Shown here piece after piece: positions 41,103-50,289 of a stretch of 64,000 bases of DNA (position 1 is the first letter of the stretch; each line of letters begins with the position of its first letter). This DNA is from Gammaproteobacteria bacterium. Lineage in GTDB: Bacteria > Pseudomonadota > Gammaproteobacteria > HK1. The notes beneath the pieces are model-generated. The model saw only the letters and a program-made list of their open reading frames with translations, was not told the origin of the DNA and made no database searches. The stretch covers positions 1 to 64,000 of the forward strand of contig JAJDUQ010000052.1 in assembly GCA_022826505.1 (NCBI GenBank), in the 5' to 3' direction. The translations under genes and the position numbers were made by a program.

Positions 41103-41687
41103 CTATTTCGACCAGGCTCTCTCAAACGGAAAGACTTCGAAGATCGAATCGGCAAGTGCGTAGACTTCCTGATAGTCATATCTTCTTCCCAACCTGGGTG
41201 TCCAATAACGCCCGTGCGCCAGCCAGTGTCTGTATTTGAAAGCACCGATCAGTTCCGAAACGATCGACCGCAACTCGGGATATTCTTGCTTCCACCTTGG
41301 CAGGATATCGTCCTCGAGCGATACGCGTGCTCCCTCCTTCGTGTACAGTCGTCTGAGAACTCTCGACAATCCATCCCGTTTTCTTGCTTGACTGCGTTGA
41401 ATGAAATCGATGCGGAAGGCAGCCTCCAGTGCTGCCAGAATATTCATGGATGAATTGCGTTCGTTTTCGTCGAGAATCTCGACCATTTCCTCTTCGACTT
41501 CTTCGAGTGTGTATCCGGAGAAACGAGTATTCAGACGGGCGTTTTTTCGAGAAAAGTAAAGCCTTACTGCCAATTCGACATCACGATGATGTCGGTCGAT
41601 ATCGGCAAGTGCGAGATGATCTCCGGAAAAGCTGAATCGTAGACGTTTACGTGATCGTACAGAAATCGTCCCTCTGTCTCTAACCAT
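41103..41687 (-). CDS. HEPN-like protein, putative RNase/toxin
   Basis: A 194-aa all-helical protein. The C-terminal part NILAALEAAFRIDFIQRSQ...DDILPRWKQEYPELRSIVSELIGAFKYRHWLAHGRYW carries R-HWLA-H, the Rx4-6H motif of HEPN ribonucleases. The N-terminal part (RLRFSFSGDHLALADIDRHHRDVELAVRLYFSRK) is not recognised. It overlaps the upstream partner gene by 8 bp. The two genes are visibly AT-richer than their neighbours. HEPN proteins act in toxin-antitoxin and phage-defence systems, so a similar role is plausible. Function is inferred from the motif and context only. Confidence 0.6.
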   Translation of the reverse strand: MVRDRGTISVRSRKRLRFSFSGDHLALADIDRHHRDVELAVRLYFSRKNARLNTRFSGYTLEEVEEEMVEILDENERNSSMNILAALEAAFRIDFIQRSQARKRDGLSRVLRRLYTKEGARVSLEDDILPRWKQEYPELRSIVSELIGAFKYRHWLAHGRYWTPRLGRRYDYQEVYALADSIFEVFPFERAWSK

Positions 41688-42222
41688 TGACTACTTCCAT
41701 GACTGCCGTCTGGAATGTCTCCTCCTGAAATTCTATATATCTAATGTTCGGTGGGGGTGTCGATATCTTCCATGTCCACTCGGTAGTCGTGTGTTCCGGT
41801 TCGTGATGTGCCGGATCGTCATCTTCATTCCGAATTCGGACACGAACGTCAGGGGCGGAGGAATTTGCCGGGACGAGGACAAATCTCACGGTACCACTTG
41901 GTCCGTTCATATCGACCCGGCCCTTGGCACCAAACAAGTTCGTGCCGATAGGATCGAAATTTACTGCGGCGTTTCCGATAGTTACCTTGAGTGCCTCGAC
42001 TTCGTATCTGCCTATGTATCGTTCGTGAATGCGTTTCGTCACAAATTCGGTCCTCACTTTTTTCTGATCAACGTAGATTTTCAAAAAATCCAAAACCTTG
42101 TTGTTGAATTGATCGAGACGACCCCTCCATTCTTCAAGCTCTCTCGCCCAATCAATCGAGCGTTCAGTCTCCTTCGCCGCCTGGTGCTGACGATTCACGA
42201 AGTCTTCGAAGGATGTAGCCAT
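41680..42222 (-). CDS. Partner protein of the HEPN-like gene, unknown family
   Basis: A 180-aa protein with an N-terminal helical/coiled-coil half (FVNRQHQAAKETERSIDWARELEEWRGRLDQFNNKVLDFLKIYVDQKK) and a beta-rich C-terminal half (VEALKVTIGNAAVNFDPIGTNLFGAKGRVDMNGPSGTVRFVLVPANSS...TEWTWKISTPPPNIRYIEFQEETFQTAVMEVV). I do not recognise it. It overlaps the HEPN-like gene by 8 bp, so they are co-translated; it may be the antitoxin or a sensor subunit. Base composition is lower in GC than the flanks. Confidence 0.62.
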   Translation of the reverse strand: MATSFEDFVNRQHQAAKETERSIDWARELEEWRGRLDQFNNKVLDFLKIYVDQKKVRTEFVTKRIHERYIGRYEVEALKVTIGNAAVNFDPIGTNLFGAKGRVDMNGPSGTVRFVLVPANSSAPDVRVRIRNEDDDPAHHEPEHTTTEWTWKISTPPPNIRYIEFQEETFQTAVMEVVNG

Positions 42223-42271
42223 GAATGTCTCCGGATGATGCGTCCTCGATGGGAATCATCGACGCAGGGAG

Positions 42272-42520
42272 TTACCGGTCAAATGCATCGTCAAGATATT
42301 GGTCATGCGCCTCGGCGAGATCGGAGTTTCCCGAGCGAAACCGTCCCTCGAGATCGCGGAGACGGCCGGCAGACCGGTAGACGTCCGGGACGCTGCATCG
42401 CGCCGCGCACTCGATGTCGGATTCGGGCATCGACTCGTTCGCCAAGCGTTCGACCGTTAGCTCCGAGTTCTCGATCGCTTGCGCCGGCGCTTCAGTGATC
42501 TCGATTCGAGTTCGCATCAT
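42272..42520 (-). CDS. Small protein upstream of the HEPN module
   Basis: An 82-aa frame from ATG 42520: MMRTRIEITEAPAQAIENSELTVERLANESMPESDIECAARCSVPDVYRSAGRLRDLEGRFRSGNSDLAEAHDQYLDDAFDR. It is acidic and helical, and ends 49 bp before the next gene on the same strand. Unrecognised. The track's longer ORF (42700) runs into the IclR gene and is unlikely. It may be a third member of the HEPN module or unrelated; the start lacks a good ribosome site. Confidence 0.42.
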   Translation of the reverse strand: MMRTRIEITEAPAQAIENSELTVERLANESMPESDIECAARCSVPDVYRSAGRLRDLEGRFRSGNSDLAEAHDQYLDDAFDR

Positions 42521-42563
42521 GCTGGTATGGTAACGCAATGTGAGCGAGTCCCCGCGCCGTCGT

Positions 42564-43439
42564 CTATCCTTCGTACCCCAGGCTACGGCCCAGATCCGCC
42601 GCGGCCTCGGACAGCCTTTCCCTGATTCTCGCCTGGGCCACGCGGTGGAATCGGTCCGCCAGGCCGGTAATGCCGACGGAATAGAGGACGTGTCCGTCAT
42701 CGGCCGGAACCGGATGCCCGTAGCTCAGCACACCTGCGTCGAGTTCGTTCTCGCACACCGCCATCCCGGCATCGCGAATTCGCGCCATCTCCAGGCGAAT
42801 TTCGGCTTCGTCGACCTTGGTCCGGCTGGTGTAGCGGACCCGGGGCCGGGCCAGGTAGCTGGCGATGAAGTGCTCGTCCTGGAAGGCCAGGATCGCCTTG
42901 CCGGAGGCCGCCGCATGCAGCGGCAACCGGCGGCCCGGCTGGACGAAGGCCCGATCGGATCCCAAGGGCCGCTTCATCAACACCGATTCGGCGCGGTCAC
43001 CGTTCAAACGCGCCAGGTGGGCGGTCTCGCCGAACTCCTCTACCAGTCGATTCAGAATCGACTGGGCTCTCTCGGAGTACTCCGCCACGTCCATGGTCAG
43101 GTGAAGGAGTGTCCTCAACCTGGGGCCGGGCACGTACCTCTTGGAACCGGCGCGGGTGCGCAGCAGATCGAGATCCGCGAGTCCGCGAAGCAGGCGGTGC
43201 ACCGTCCCGGCCTGCAGGTCCAGCTCCTGAGCGATCTCGGTGAGCGTCAGGCCGGTCCGCGCGGCGGCGACCGACTCGAGAATCCTGATGTATCTTCCCA
43301 GCGGGCTGTCATTTCGCTCGGAGCGAGGAGCCCCGTTGTCCACGCTCGACTCCGACGAGCGATGTCGTCCTCGATGCGGCACGCCCGAATTCGTGCGGTG
43401 CGCCAGCGCTCGATGACGCTTGCCCGCAGTGCGCGTCAT
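42564..43439 (-). CDS. IclR-family transcriptional regulator
   Basis: A ~291-aa regulator. The winged helix reads LGRYIRILESVAAARTGLTLTEIAQELDLQAGTVHRLLRGLADLDLLRTRAGSKRYVPGPRLRTL. The effector domain (LNRLVEEFGETAHLARLNGDRAESVLMKRP...LHAAASGKAILAF...ISYLARP-like...GVLSYGHPVPADDGHVLYSVGITG) follows. The ~50 residues before the helix are poorly conserved, so the true start may be further in. It is the last gene of the hyuA-hyuB-SDR-hydroxylase operon and probably responds to that pathway's substrate. The palindrome before hyuA (52344-52375) is a good target candidate. Confidence 0.88.
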   Translation of the reverse strand: MTRTAGKRHRALAHRTNSGVPHRGRHRSSESSVDNGAPRSERNDSPLGRYIRILESVAAARTGLTLTEIAQELDLQAGTVHRLLRGLADLDLLRTRAGSKRYVPGPRLRTLLHLTMDVAEYSERAQSILNRLVEEFGETAHLARLNGDRAESVLMKRPLGSDRAFVQPGRRLPLHAAASGKAILAFQDEHFIASYLARPRVRYTSRTKVDEAEIRLEMARIRDAGMAVCENELDAGVLSYGHPVPADDGHVLYSVGITGLADRFHRVAQARIRERLSEAAADLGRSLGYEG

Positions 43440-43575
43440 GGACCCGAATTGCCGTGGGCGACGCGGGCCGCGGCAGCAGGTGCGGTGCGGCAATGCGGCC
43501 GTCCACGTACAGGACCGAACGTGGCCCCCGCCGACACGTGTCCGGTGGCCGAATTCGTGCCGGCGGCGACCCCGC

Positions 43576-45918
43576 TCACGCTCGTGTCCGGGTCCCGTCA
43601 GGTTTGTCCTGACGTTTCAGCGCCTTGACGACACGTTCCGGGGTGATGGGCATCTCGAACACGCGCACCCCGATCGCGTCGGCGACGGCGTTGGCGATGG
43701 CCGGTGCAACCGGAGTCATGGCCGGCTCGCCGATGCCCTTGGCGCCGTACGGACCGACCCCGCTGCGCGATTCCAGGATGATGCACTCGACCTTGGGCAT
43801 ATCCATTGCGGTCGGCATCAGGTACTCACTGAACGAAGGGGTGGTCAGCCGCCCCTCGTCGTAGAGCATCTCCTCGCTGAGCGCATACCCCTGCCCGTTC
43901 TGGGCGCCGCCCTGAATCTGACCCTCGACCGCGGCCGGATTGATGCACTGGCCGACGTCGTGCGCCGCCACGCTCTTCAGCACCTCGACCTCGCCGGTGT
44001 CCGTGTCCACCGACACCTCGACCGCGTGCGCGCCGTAGGCGTAGTCCGGATGGGCCTGTCCCTGGCCGGTCTCCGGATCGAGGACATCGGTGAACGGAGC
44101 ACGGAACATCGAGAGCTCGGAGCGGTGGATGCCTTCGGCGCCGCAGATGCGGACCAGATCGACCATGGACAACGACTTGTCGGGGTTGTCCACCACGAAG
44201 ACTGCGTTGTCGCCCATGTCGACCGCGTCGGGCTCCACGCCGAACTGCTTCGCGGCGCGTTCCACGAGACGTGCCCGGAGCGCCTCGGCCGCCTGCTTCA
44301 CCGCGTTCCCGGTCATGTACAAGGCCCGGGTCGCGGTGGTGGTGCCCGCGAGCGGGGTCACCGCGGAGTCGCTGTTGTAGACGACGACGTTGTCCAGGGT
44401 GACGCCGAGAACCTCCACCGCGATTTGGCCGAGGGCCGAAATCTGCCCCGCGCCGATGTCGGTAACGCCGGACCGCACCACTACGGTACCGTCCATCTCC
44501 ACTCCAACCCAGGCTTCGGACGTGTCGTGCAGGAAGGTGAGTCGGCCGTAGCTCTGCTGGTAGCAGGCGATGCCGCGGCCCACCCGGATCGGGCCTTCGC
44601 ACGGGGTGGCCTCGCCGAGCGCGGCCCAGGCCCTTTCGGCGCACTGGTCGGTCCAGATTGCGCTGGGCGGAACGAATCCGGTCGACATCGGCTCACCGGT
44701 CCTCAAGAAGTTGCGCCGTCGAAACTCCATGCGGTCCATCCCGAGGACCTTCGCCACCTCGTCCATCTGCTGCTCGTAGGCGGCGCACGCCTGCAGGGCA
44801 CCGAATCCGCGAAAAGCGCTGGTGAACATGTTGTTGGTCGCCACCGCGCGGGCGAACACGTTGAGGTTGTCGACCCGATAGGGGCCGGGAGCGGCCACCA
44901 GCGCGTAGAGCAGGACGTACGGACTCAGAAACACGTAGGCCCCCGAGTCGGCCACCATCCGAACGTCGAGCGCGGTGATCCTGCCGTCGCTCGTGACCCC
45001 GGTGCGGTAGGTCAGGATGAAGGGGTGGCGCTTGCCGTGGCCGACGAACGAATCCTCGCGGGTGTACTCCAGGCGCACCGGCCGGCCGGTGCGCTTCGCG
45101 AGCAGGGCGAGATAGACCTCGACGGTAAGATCCTCCTTGCCCCCGAAGCCACCGCCCACGAGGGCGCCGCGGATACGGACCTTGTTGTGGGGCACTCCGA
45201 TGGCATCGGCGATGGGTCGGAAGTGCTCGATCACCTGGGTGGAGACTCGAATGTTGACCACTTCGTTCTCGTCCATCCACGCCAGCCCTACCTCTGGCTC
45301 GAGGAAGGCGTGCTCCTGGAACGGCGTGCGCCAGGTGTTCTCCACCACCACGTCGGCTTCGGCGAAGCCCGCCTCGATGTCGCCCTTCCTGATCCTGCGC
45401 TCCGCGACGATGTTGTCGGGTTCGGTCACCACGGGCGCGCCCGGCTTCATGGCCTCCAGCGGGTCGTAGACGCCGGGGATGGACTCCAGTTCGGCCTCCA
45501 CCAGCTCCATGGCGTGGTCCGCAACGTCGCGAGTCTCCGCCGCGATCAGCGCCAGCGGCTCGCCGAAGTACCGGACCCGCTCCCTGACCAGAATCTGCTG
45601 ATCGGTGTCCAGACGCTTCTGACCGGTCTGGCCGGGAATGTCGGTCGACGCGGTGCGATCGGGGAGGTCCTCGGCGGTCAGGACGCACGCGACCCCTTCC
45701 AGCGCCCGCGCTCTCGAGACGTCGAGCCTCACCAGCCGCGCACTCGCGACATCCGCGCGCACCACACGCATGTGCAGCATGCCCGGCATCACGTAGTCGC
45801 CGGCGTAGGGAGTCCGGCCGGTCACCTTGCCGGGCGCGTCGATTCGGGTCAGTGGTCGGCCGACCTGCCGGAACCGGATGTTGGGCCGGGCCTGCAATTC
45901 ACCGGTGGCGTCGGTCAT
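43576..45918 (-). CDS. Molybdenum hydroxylase large subunit (xanthine dehydrogenase family)
   Basis: A 780-aa molybdopterin-binding subunit. Segments: GRPLTRIDAPGKVTGRTPYAGDYVMPGMLHMRVVRADVASARL, ALVGGGFGGKEDLTVEVYLALLAKRTGRPVRLEYTREDSF, TSAFRGFGALQ, and the catalytic Glu in GPYGAKGIGEPAMTPVAPAIANAVADAIG. The AFRGFG signature places it with xanthine dehydrogenase-type hydroxylases rather than form I CO dehydrogenase. It works with the two upstream genes, order FAD-FeS-Mo. With hydantoinase genes in the same operon it probably hydroxylates an N-heterocycle; the compound is unknown. Confidence 0.92.
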   Translation of the reverse strand: MTDATGELQARPNIRFRQVGRPLTRIDAPGKVTGRTPYAGDYVMPGMLHMRVVRADVASARLVRLDVSRARALEGVACVLTAEDLPDRTASTDIPGQTGQKRLDTDQQILVRERVRYFGEPLALIAAETRDVADHAMELVEAELESIPGVYDPLEAMKPGAPVVTEPDNIVAERRIRKGDIEAGFAEADVVVENTWRTPFQEHAFLEPEVGLAWMDENEVVNIRVSTQVIEHFRPIADAIGVPHNKVRIRGALVGGGFGGKEDLTVEVYLALLAKRTGRPVRLEYTREDSFVGHGKRHPFILTYRTGVTSDGRITALDVRMVADSGAYVFLSPYVLLYALVAAPGPYRVDNLNVFARAVATNNMFTSAFRGFGALQACAAYEQQMDEVAKVLGMDRMEFRRRNFLRTGEPMSTGFVPPSAIWTDQCAERAWAALGEATPCEGPIRVGRGIACYQQSYGRLTFLHDTSEAWVGVEMDGTVVVRSGVTDIGAGQISALGQIAVEVLGVTLDNVVVYNSDSAVTPLAGTTTATRALYMTGNAVKQAAEALRARLVERAAKQFGVEPDAVDMGDNAVFVVDNPDKSLSMVDLVRICGAEGIHRSELSMFRAPFTDVLDPETGQGQAHPDYAYGAHAVEVSVDTDTGEVEVLKSVAAHDVGQCINPAAVEGQIQGGAQNGQGYALSEEMLYDEGRLTTPSFSEYLMPTAMDMPKVECIILESRSGVGPYGAKGIGEPAMTPVAPAIANAVADAIGVRVFEMPITPERVVKALKRQDKPDGTRTRA

Positions 45919-46018
45919 CGTCGGTCCTCCCCTGCGCTGGTGCCGAACCTGGACCCGTGGGGGATCCGAATCTCCGGGGCATGGTCGCGGCCGCGACGCG
46001 GGCTCTCGCTCGTTCGGG

Positions 46019-46507
46019 TCATGGTCGGGCCCTCCCGGCGCGCATGATGGCCGCCGCCTCCTCCACCGCCTCGAACACCTTCGTGTACCCCGTGCAGCGG
46101 CAGAGGTTGCCGCTCAGGCCGAGGCGGATGTCATCCTCGGTGGGGTCCGGGTGGGCGTCGATGATCGCCTTCGCCGCGATGATGATGCCGGGGGTGCAGT
46201 AACCGCACTGGGCGGCGCCGCCGTCGGAGAATGTCTGCTGAACCGGATGCAGCGCATCCAGGTCGCCCAGACCGGAGACGGTCGTGATCTCGGCGCCTTC
46301 GACCGTCCAGGCGAGAGTCAGGCAGCTATCGACCGCCATCCCGTCGACAAGGACCGCACAGGCGCCGCAGTCGCCCTTCTCGCAGCCGCACTTGACCTCC
46401 ATGTGGCCGATCTGGCGCAGTGCCTCCAGGAGCGTGCGGTGGGCGGGAAAGCTGCCCGGCTCGTTGCGCCCGTTGACGCGAAGCGTGATGGTGCGTTCGG
46501 TGGACAT
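46019..46507 (-). CDS. Molybdenum hydroxylase 2Fe-2S subunit
   Basis: A 162-aa subunit with two clusters. The plant-type ferredoxin cysteines are in EVKCGCEKGDCGACAVLVDGMAVDSC, and the second cluster in GGAAQCGYCTPGIIIAAKAII...GNLCRCTGYTKVFEAVEEA. It transfers electrons from the Mo site to FAD. It starts 17 bp after the FAD-subunit stop, and 100 bp precede the large-subunit start. Confidence 0.95.
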   Translation of the reverse strand: MSTERTITLRVNGRNEPGSFPAHRTLLEALRQIGHMEVKCGCEKGDCGACAVLVDGMAVDSCLTLAWTVEGAEITTVSGLGDLDALHPVQQTFSDGGAAQCGYCTPGIIIAAKAIIDAHPDPTEDDIRLGLSGNLCRCTGYTKVFEAVEEAAAIMRAGRARP

Positions 46508-46524
46508 GGTTCTCGTCCTCTGTG

Positions 46525-47391
46525 TCAGTTGAGCCGGTCCCAGGCCTGCGACACCAGTCGCCGGGTCAGCGCCTCGACGGTGTGGAGGCGGTATTCGGCC
46601 GAGGCCCGCACGTCGTCGATGGGACTGGCCACGGCGGTGGCCGCTGCCGCGGCTTCGTCGATCAGCTCCGGTGTCAGTGCCCGTCCTTCCAGCACCGCTT
46701 CGGCCTTTCGGGCCCGCAGCACAAAGGGCGCGACCGCACCGAGCGCGATGCGCGCACGGGTGCAGACACCGCCGGATGCGGCCAGAGTCAGCGCCACGCC
46801 GGTGACGGTGATCGCGTCGCCCTTGCGGCGAGCGAGCTTGTAGAAGGTGTTGATCGACGGCTCGGGCAGGCGCGGCCAGGAGATGCGGGTGATCAGCTCG
46901 TCGGACCGGCGCACGTCGCGCTTGTAGGCGAGGAAGTACTCGTCGAGCGCCAGCGTTCGGGTGCCGGCCACGCTGGCCAGCGTGACGTCCGCGTCGAGCG
47001 AAAGCAGCGGCGGCACCAGGTCCGCGGCCGGGGAGCCGCAGGCGATGTTGCCGGCCACGGTCGCGGTGTTGCGCACCATCAGACCGGCGAACAGACGCGC
47101 GGAATCGACGAGCGACGGCGCCGCCACCGCGATTTCCGGCGACTCCAGCAGGTCCGTGACGGTGGTGCCCCCTCCAATCGAGATGCCTTCCCGGGTGAAC
47201 TCCATTCCCCGCAGCTCGCCGACGGCTCCGATTCCAACGATTCGGTCCGGACGTTCGCGCTTTGCGCGCATGTCGACGATGAGGTTCGTGCCCCCGGCGA
47301 TGGGAACCGTCTTCGACCCCTTGCCGGCGGCGAGGGCGTTCAGGGCGCCGGCCAGATCGCGGGGTATCTCCAGCTCGAACGGTGCGTACAT
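46525..47391 (-). CDS. Molybdenum hydroxylase FAD-binding subunit
   Basis: A 288-aa medium subunit: FELEIPRDLAGALNALAAGKGSKTVPIAGGTNLIVDMRAKRERPDRIVGIG with the AGGTNL FAD loop. GISIGGGTTVTDLL and LMVRNTATVAGNIACGSPAADLVPPLL, the second FAD site, follow. The C-terminal CO_deh_flav_C part is present (FYKLARRKGDAITVTGVALTL). First of the three hydroxylase subunits. Confidence 0.94.
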   Translation of the reverse strand: MYAPFELEIPRDLAGALNALAAGKGSKTVPIAGGTNLIVDMRAKRERPDRIVGIGAVGELRGMEFTREGISIGGGTTVTDLLESPEIAVAAPSLVDSARLFAGLMVRNTATVAGNIACGSPAADLVPPLLSLDADVTLASVAGTRTLALDEYFLAYKRDVRRSDELITRISWPRLPEPSINTFYKLARRKGDAITVTGVALTLAASGGVCTRARIALGAVAPFVLRARKAEAVLEGRALTPELIDEAAAAATAVASPIDDVRASAEYRLHTVEALTRRLVSQAWDRLN

Positions 47392-47425
47392 TGCTCGTCC
47401 TCCGAACTCCGGTGCGCCGGCCTGC

Positions 47426-48208
47426 TCACACGTCCCAGCCGCCGTCGACCGCGATGTGCTGGCCGGTGATCTGGCGACTGTCCTCGCTCGCGAGGAACAG
47501 CACCGCGTTGGCGATGTCCTGCGCGACGGTCACGCGCTTCAACGCCATGTCCTGCACGTATTCCTCGTAGACCTGGTCGGCGGTCCAGCCGCGTACCCTC
47601 GCCTTCTCCTCGCAGAGATTCTGCATGCGGGGGCCGTCGACGATGCCGGGACAAACCGCGTTGACGTTGATGCTGTGCGGCCCGAGCTCCAGGGCCACCG
47701 TGCGCGTGATGCCGCGCACCGCCCATTTCGAGGCACTGTAGGCGGTTCGCATGGGGTAGCCGCGCAGTCCCGAGGTGCCGCTGATATTGACGATCTTTCC
47801 TTCCTTCTGCGCGATCATGGTCGGTACCACGTACTTGATCGGCAGAAAGGTGCCGCGTTCGTTTGCGGTGACGACATGGTCGAAGTCGGAAACGTCGATG
47901 TCCTGCACCGGCGTCTCGATGGGACCGGTCACACCGGCGACGTTGACCAGGATGTCGATGCGCCCTTCGAAGACCTCCAGCGCCTTGTCGACCATCTCCC
48001 TGACCTCGTCGTCGTCGGTAACGTCGCAGCCGACGACCCACGACTCGCGCCCGATGGCCCGGACCTCGGCCGCAACCTCCACCAGCGGCGCGACGTCGCG
48101 GGCGGTCAGCACGATATCCGCGCCTTCGCGCGCCAGGGTCCTGGTAATCGCCGACCCCATGCCCTTCGCGGCGCCGGTGACAATCGCCTTCCTGCCTTCG
48201 AGCTTCAT
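47426..48208 (-). CDS. Short-chain dehydrogenase/reductase
   Basis: A 260-aa classical SDR: cofactor motif VTGAAKGMGSAI, NVAGVTG (the NNAG-like motif, degenerate), the catalytic Ser region ISGTSG, YSASK with the catalytic Tyr and Lys, and the end QITGQHIAVDGGWDV. The cofactor is likely NAD(H). The ATG at 48208 has GGGGAACG upstream; the track start at 48256 is too early. It sits between the hydantoinase-like and hydroxylase genes, so it probably oxidises or reduces an intermediate of the same pathway. Confidence 0.88.
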   Translation of the reverse strand: MKLEGRKAIVTGAAKGMGSAITRTLAREGADIVLTARDVAPLVEVAAEVRAIGRESWVVGCDVTDDDEVREMVDKALEVFEGRIDILVNVAGVTGPIETPVQDIDVSDFDHVVTANERGTFLPIKYVVPTMIAQKEGKIVNISGTSGLRGYPMRTAYSASKWAVRGITRTVALELGPHSINVNAVCPGIVDGPRMQNLCEEKARVRGWTADQVYEEYVQDMALKRVTVAQDIANAVLFLASEDSRQITGQHIAVDGGWDV

Positions 48209-48383
48209 TGCATCGTTCCCCTTGTCCTCATGAATTTGCGGGTGAAACCAGGTCACGCGTCATCGCATTGCGGGCGGAACACCGGGCCGGGTATGGCGAG
48301 CGCGGGTGTCACCCACTCCCGAACATGGCGGGCCTGCGGACAGGACGCCCCCACCCCCGAGGATGCCGGCCAGCGATCGAGAT

Positions 48384-50036
48384 TCAATCGCATCGATGTC
48401 GGCTGCTCGACGAATCCGGTGAGCCCGAGCACGACTCCTCCGCAGAGCCGACTGCTTGCGGCGTTCCGTACCCGCCTCCGCCGCAACTCTCCACGATGAC
48501 GACGTCGTTGTGCTCGAGTCGCACGTTGGCCTTGCCCGGCAGATCGGAACGGCGTCCGTCCGCATGGTCGATGGTCACGCGAAAGGGTGCCCCGGGCGCA
48601 CCGCCCTGCAGACCGTACGGCGGCACCACGCGGCGCTCGTACATCGATGTCACCGACATGTCGTCGCAGAGCACCCGGTACTCTCGATGCAGGCCTTCGC
48701 CACCGCGCTGCCGCCCTGCCCCGCCGGAGCCGTTGCGCAAGCGCTGGCACTCGACGCGAATCGGGTACTCGGCTTCGACCACCTCGGCCGGGGTGTTCAT
48801 CACATTCGACATGTGTACCCGGATCACAGGCGCCCCGTCTCGGTCGTGCCTCGCGCCTTCGCCGCCTCCATGGGTTTCATAGAATGTGGTCCAGACCCCG
48901 TCCGCCCGGCGGCCGCCGAACAGCACCAGGCCCGAAGTGGTCGGACCGCCCGCGGAGAGGCGCTCCGGCCCGGTGGGTTCCAGAGCGCGAAACACGGCGT
49001 CGGCAATCCGCTGCGAGGTCTCGTGGTTTCCCCCCACCACCGGCCGGTCGGGTCCCGGATCGAGCAGCGAGCCGGGACGCGTGACGATGTCGAGCGGCCG
49101 GTAACATCCGCCGCTCGGCTGGATGTCGGCTCCGAACAGCGTCTTGACCACGTAGAACACCGAAGCGGCGGCGATGAACGGGGTGGTGTTCACGGGCCCC
49201 CGGGCGGCGTCCGCGGTCTCGGAGAAGTCGAATGTCGCACTGTCGCCGGCGATGGTGACCCGCACCCGCACCGCGACCGGTTCGTCGCCGGCGGCGTCGT
49301 CGTCCAGCCAGTCCTCACCGGTGTAGGTGCCATCCGGGACCCCGCAGAGGGCTTCGCGCATCTGTGCTTCGGCGCGGTCGTGGATGGCGGCGATGGCGGT
49401 GAGCACGGTGTCCGTACCGTGTTCGGCGAAGATGCGGTGAAGCTGCACCTCCGCTCCTCGAGTGGCTGCCATCTGCGCGAGGATGTCGCCTTCGCGCTCC
49501 TCCGCCCCGCGTACGTTGGCGAGCACCATGTCGAGATTCTCGCGATACGGTCCTTCGGCGGTGAACAGGCGGAACGGCGGGATGCGCAGCCCCTCCTGCC
49601 AGGCGTCGGTGGCCCCCGCCACGTAGCTGCCGGGAACCGCGCCGCCGATGTCCGCCCAGTGCGCGAGGTTGACCGCGAACGCGACGATGGTGCCGCCGAC
49701 GAAGACCGGGCGAATCGCCTTCACGTCGGGCAGATGGTTGCCACCGATCTCGGGGAGATTGAGGAACCAGACGTCGCCGGGTGCGAGCCGGGTCCTGGGC
49801 ACGCGTTTCAGAAACTCCCGTACCGTGAAGCTCATGACCCCCATGTGCATGGGGATGTCGCGGCCCTGGGCGATGAGGTGGCCGTCCGCGTCGGTCAGCG
49901 CCGACGAGAGGTCGCCGGCCTCGCGCAGCAGCGGCGAGCGGGCCGAGCGCATGACCACGAGGGACATCTCCTCCGCGGTGGCGCTCAGTGCGTTGCGGAT
50001 GACCTCCAGGGTGACGGGGTCGATGGGAGTGGTCAT
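48384..50036 (-). CDS. hyuB: Hydantoinase B/oxoprolinase-family protein
   Basis: A 550-aa subunit: DPVTLEVIRNALSATAEEMSLVVMRSARSPLLREAGDLSSALTDADGHLIAQGRDIPMHMGVM, GDVWFLNLPEIGGNHLPDVKAIRPVF, and the glycine-rich C-terminal GGGEGARHDRDGAPV and NVMNTPAEVVEAEYPIRVE. It forms the ATP-dependent amide/carboxylase partner of the HyuA-type subunit. The large family includes N-methylhydantoin hydrolase and acetone/acetophenone carboxylases, so the reaction is uncertain. The ~250-bp gap to hyuA shows no gene. Confidence 0.9.
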   Translation of the reverse strand: MTTPIDPVTLEVIRNALSATAEEMSLVVMRSARSPLLREAGDLSSALTDADGHLIAQGRDIPMHMGVMSFTVREFLKRVPRTRLAPGDVWFLNLPEIGGNHLPDVKAIRPVFVGGTIVAFAVNLAHWADIGGAVPGSYVAGATDAWQEGLRIPPFRLFTAEGPYRENLDMVLANVRGAEEREGDILAQMAATRGAEVQLHRIFAEHGTDTVLTAIAAIHDRAEAQMREALCGVPDGTYTGEDWLDDDAAGDEPVAVRVRVTIAGDSATFDFSETADAARGPVNTTPFIAAASVFYVVKTLFGADIQPSGGCYRPLDIVTRPGSLLDPGPDRPVVGGNHETSQRIADAVFRALEPTGPERLSAGGPTTSGLVLFGGRRADGVWTTFYETHGGGEGARHDRDGAPVIRVHMSNVMNTPAEVVEAEYPIRVECQRLRNGSGGAGRQRGGEGLHREYRVLCDDMSVTSMYERRVVPPYGLQGGAPGAPFRVTIDHADGRRSDLPGKANVRLEHNDVVIVESCGGGGYGTPQAVGSAEESCSGSPDSSSSRHRCD

Positions 50037-50289
50037 GTCGCGAAGTCCGCCTCGCCGCGACGAGGTCGGAATCGTGGCGCCGCGCGTGCCGGGGTCGATC
50101 GGAGACGGCCCGCATGCGTGCCCCGACGTCCATCGACCACCCCGGCCACCATCACCGATCCACCGAGAGCGGATTCGCTCCCCTGCGGGATGCCCGACCG
50201 GGGCACGTCGCGAATGACGCGAGGCCGACCGGCGAAAGCGGTCGGATCCGTTTCCGTTGCCGTGAATCGGCGAGAACCGGAGGTCGGGT

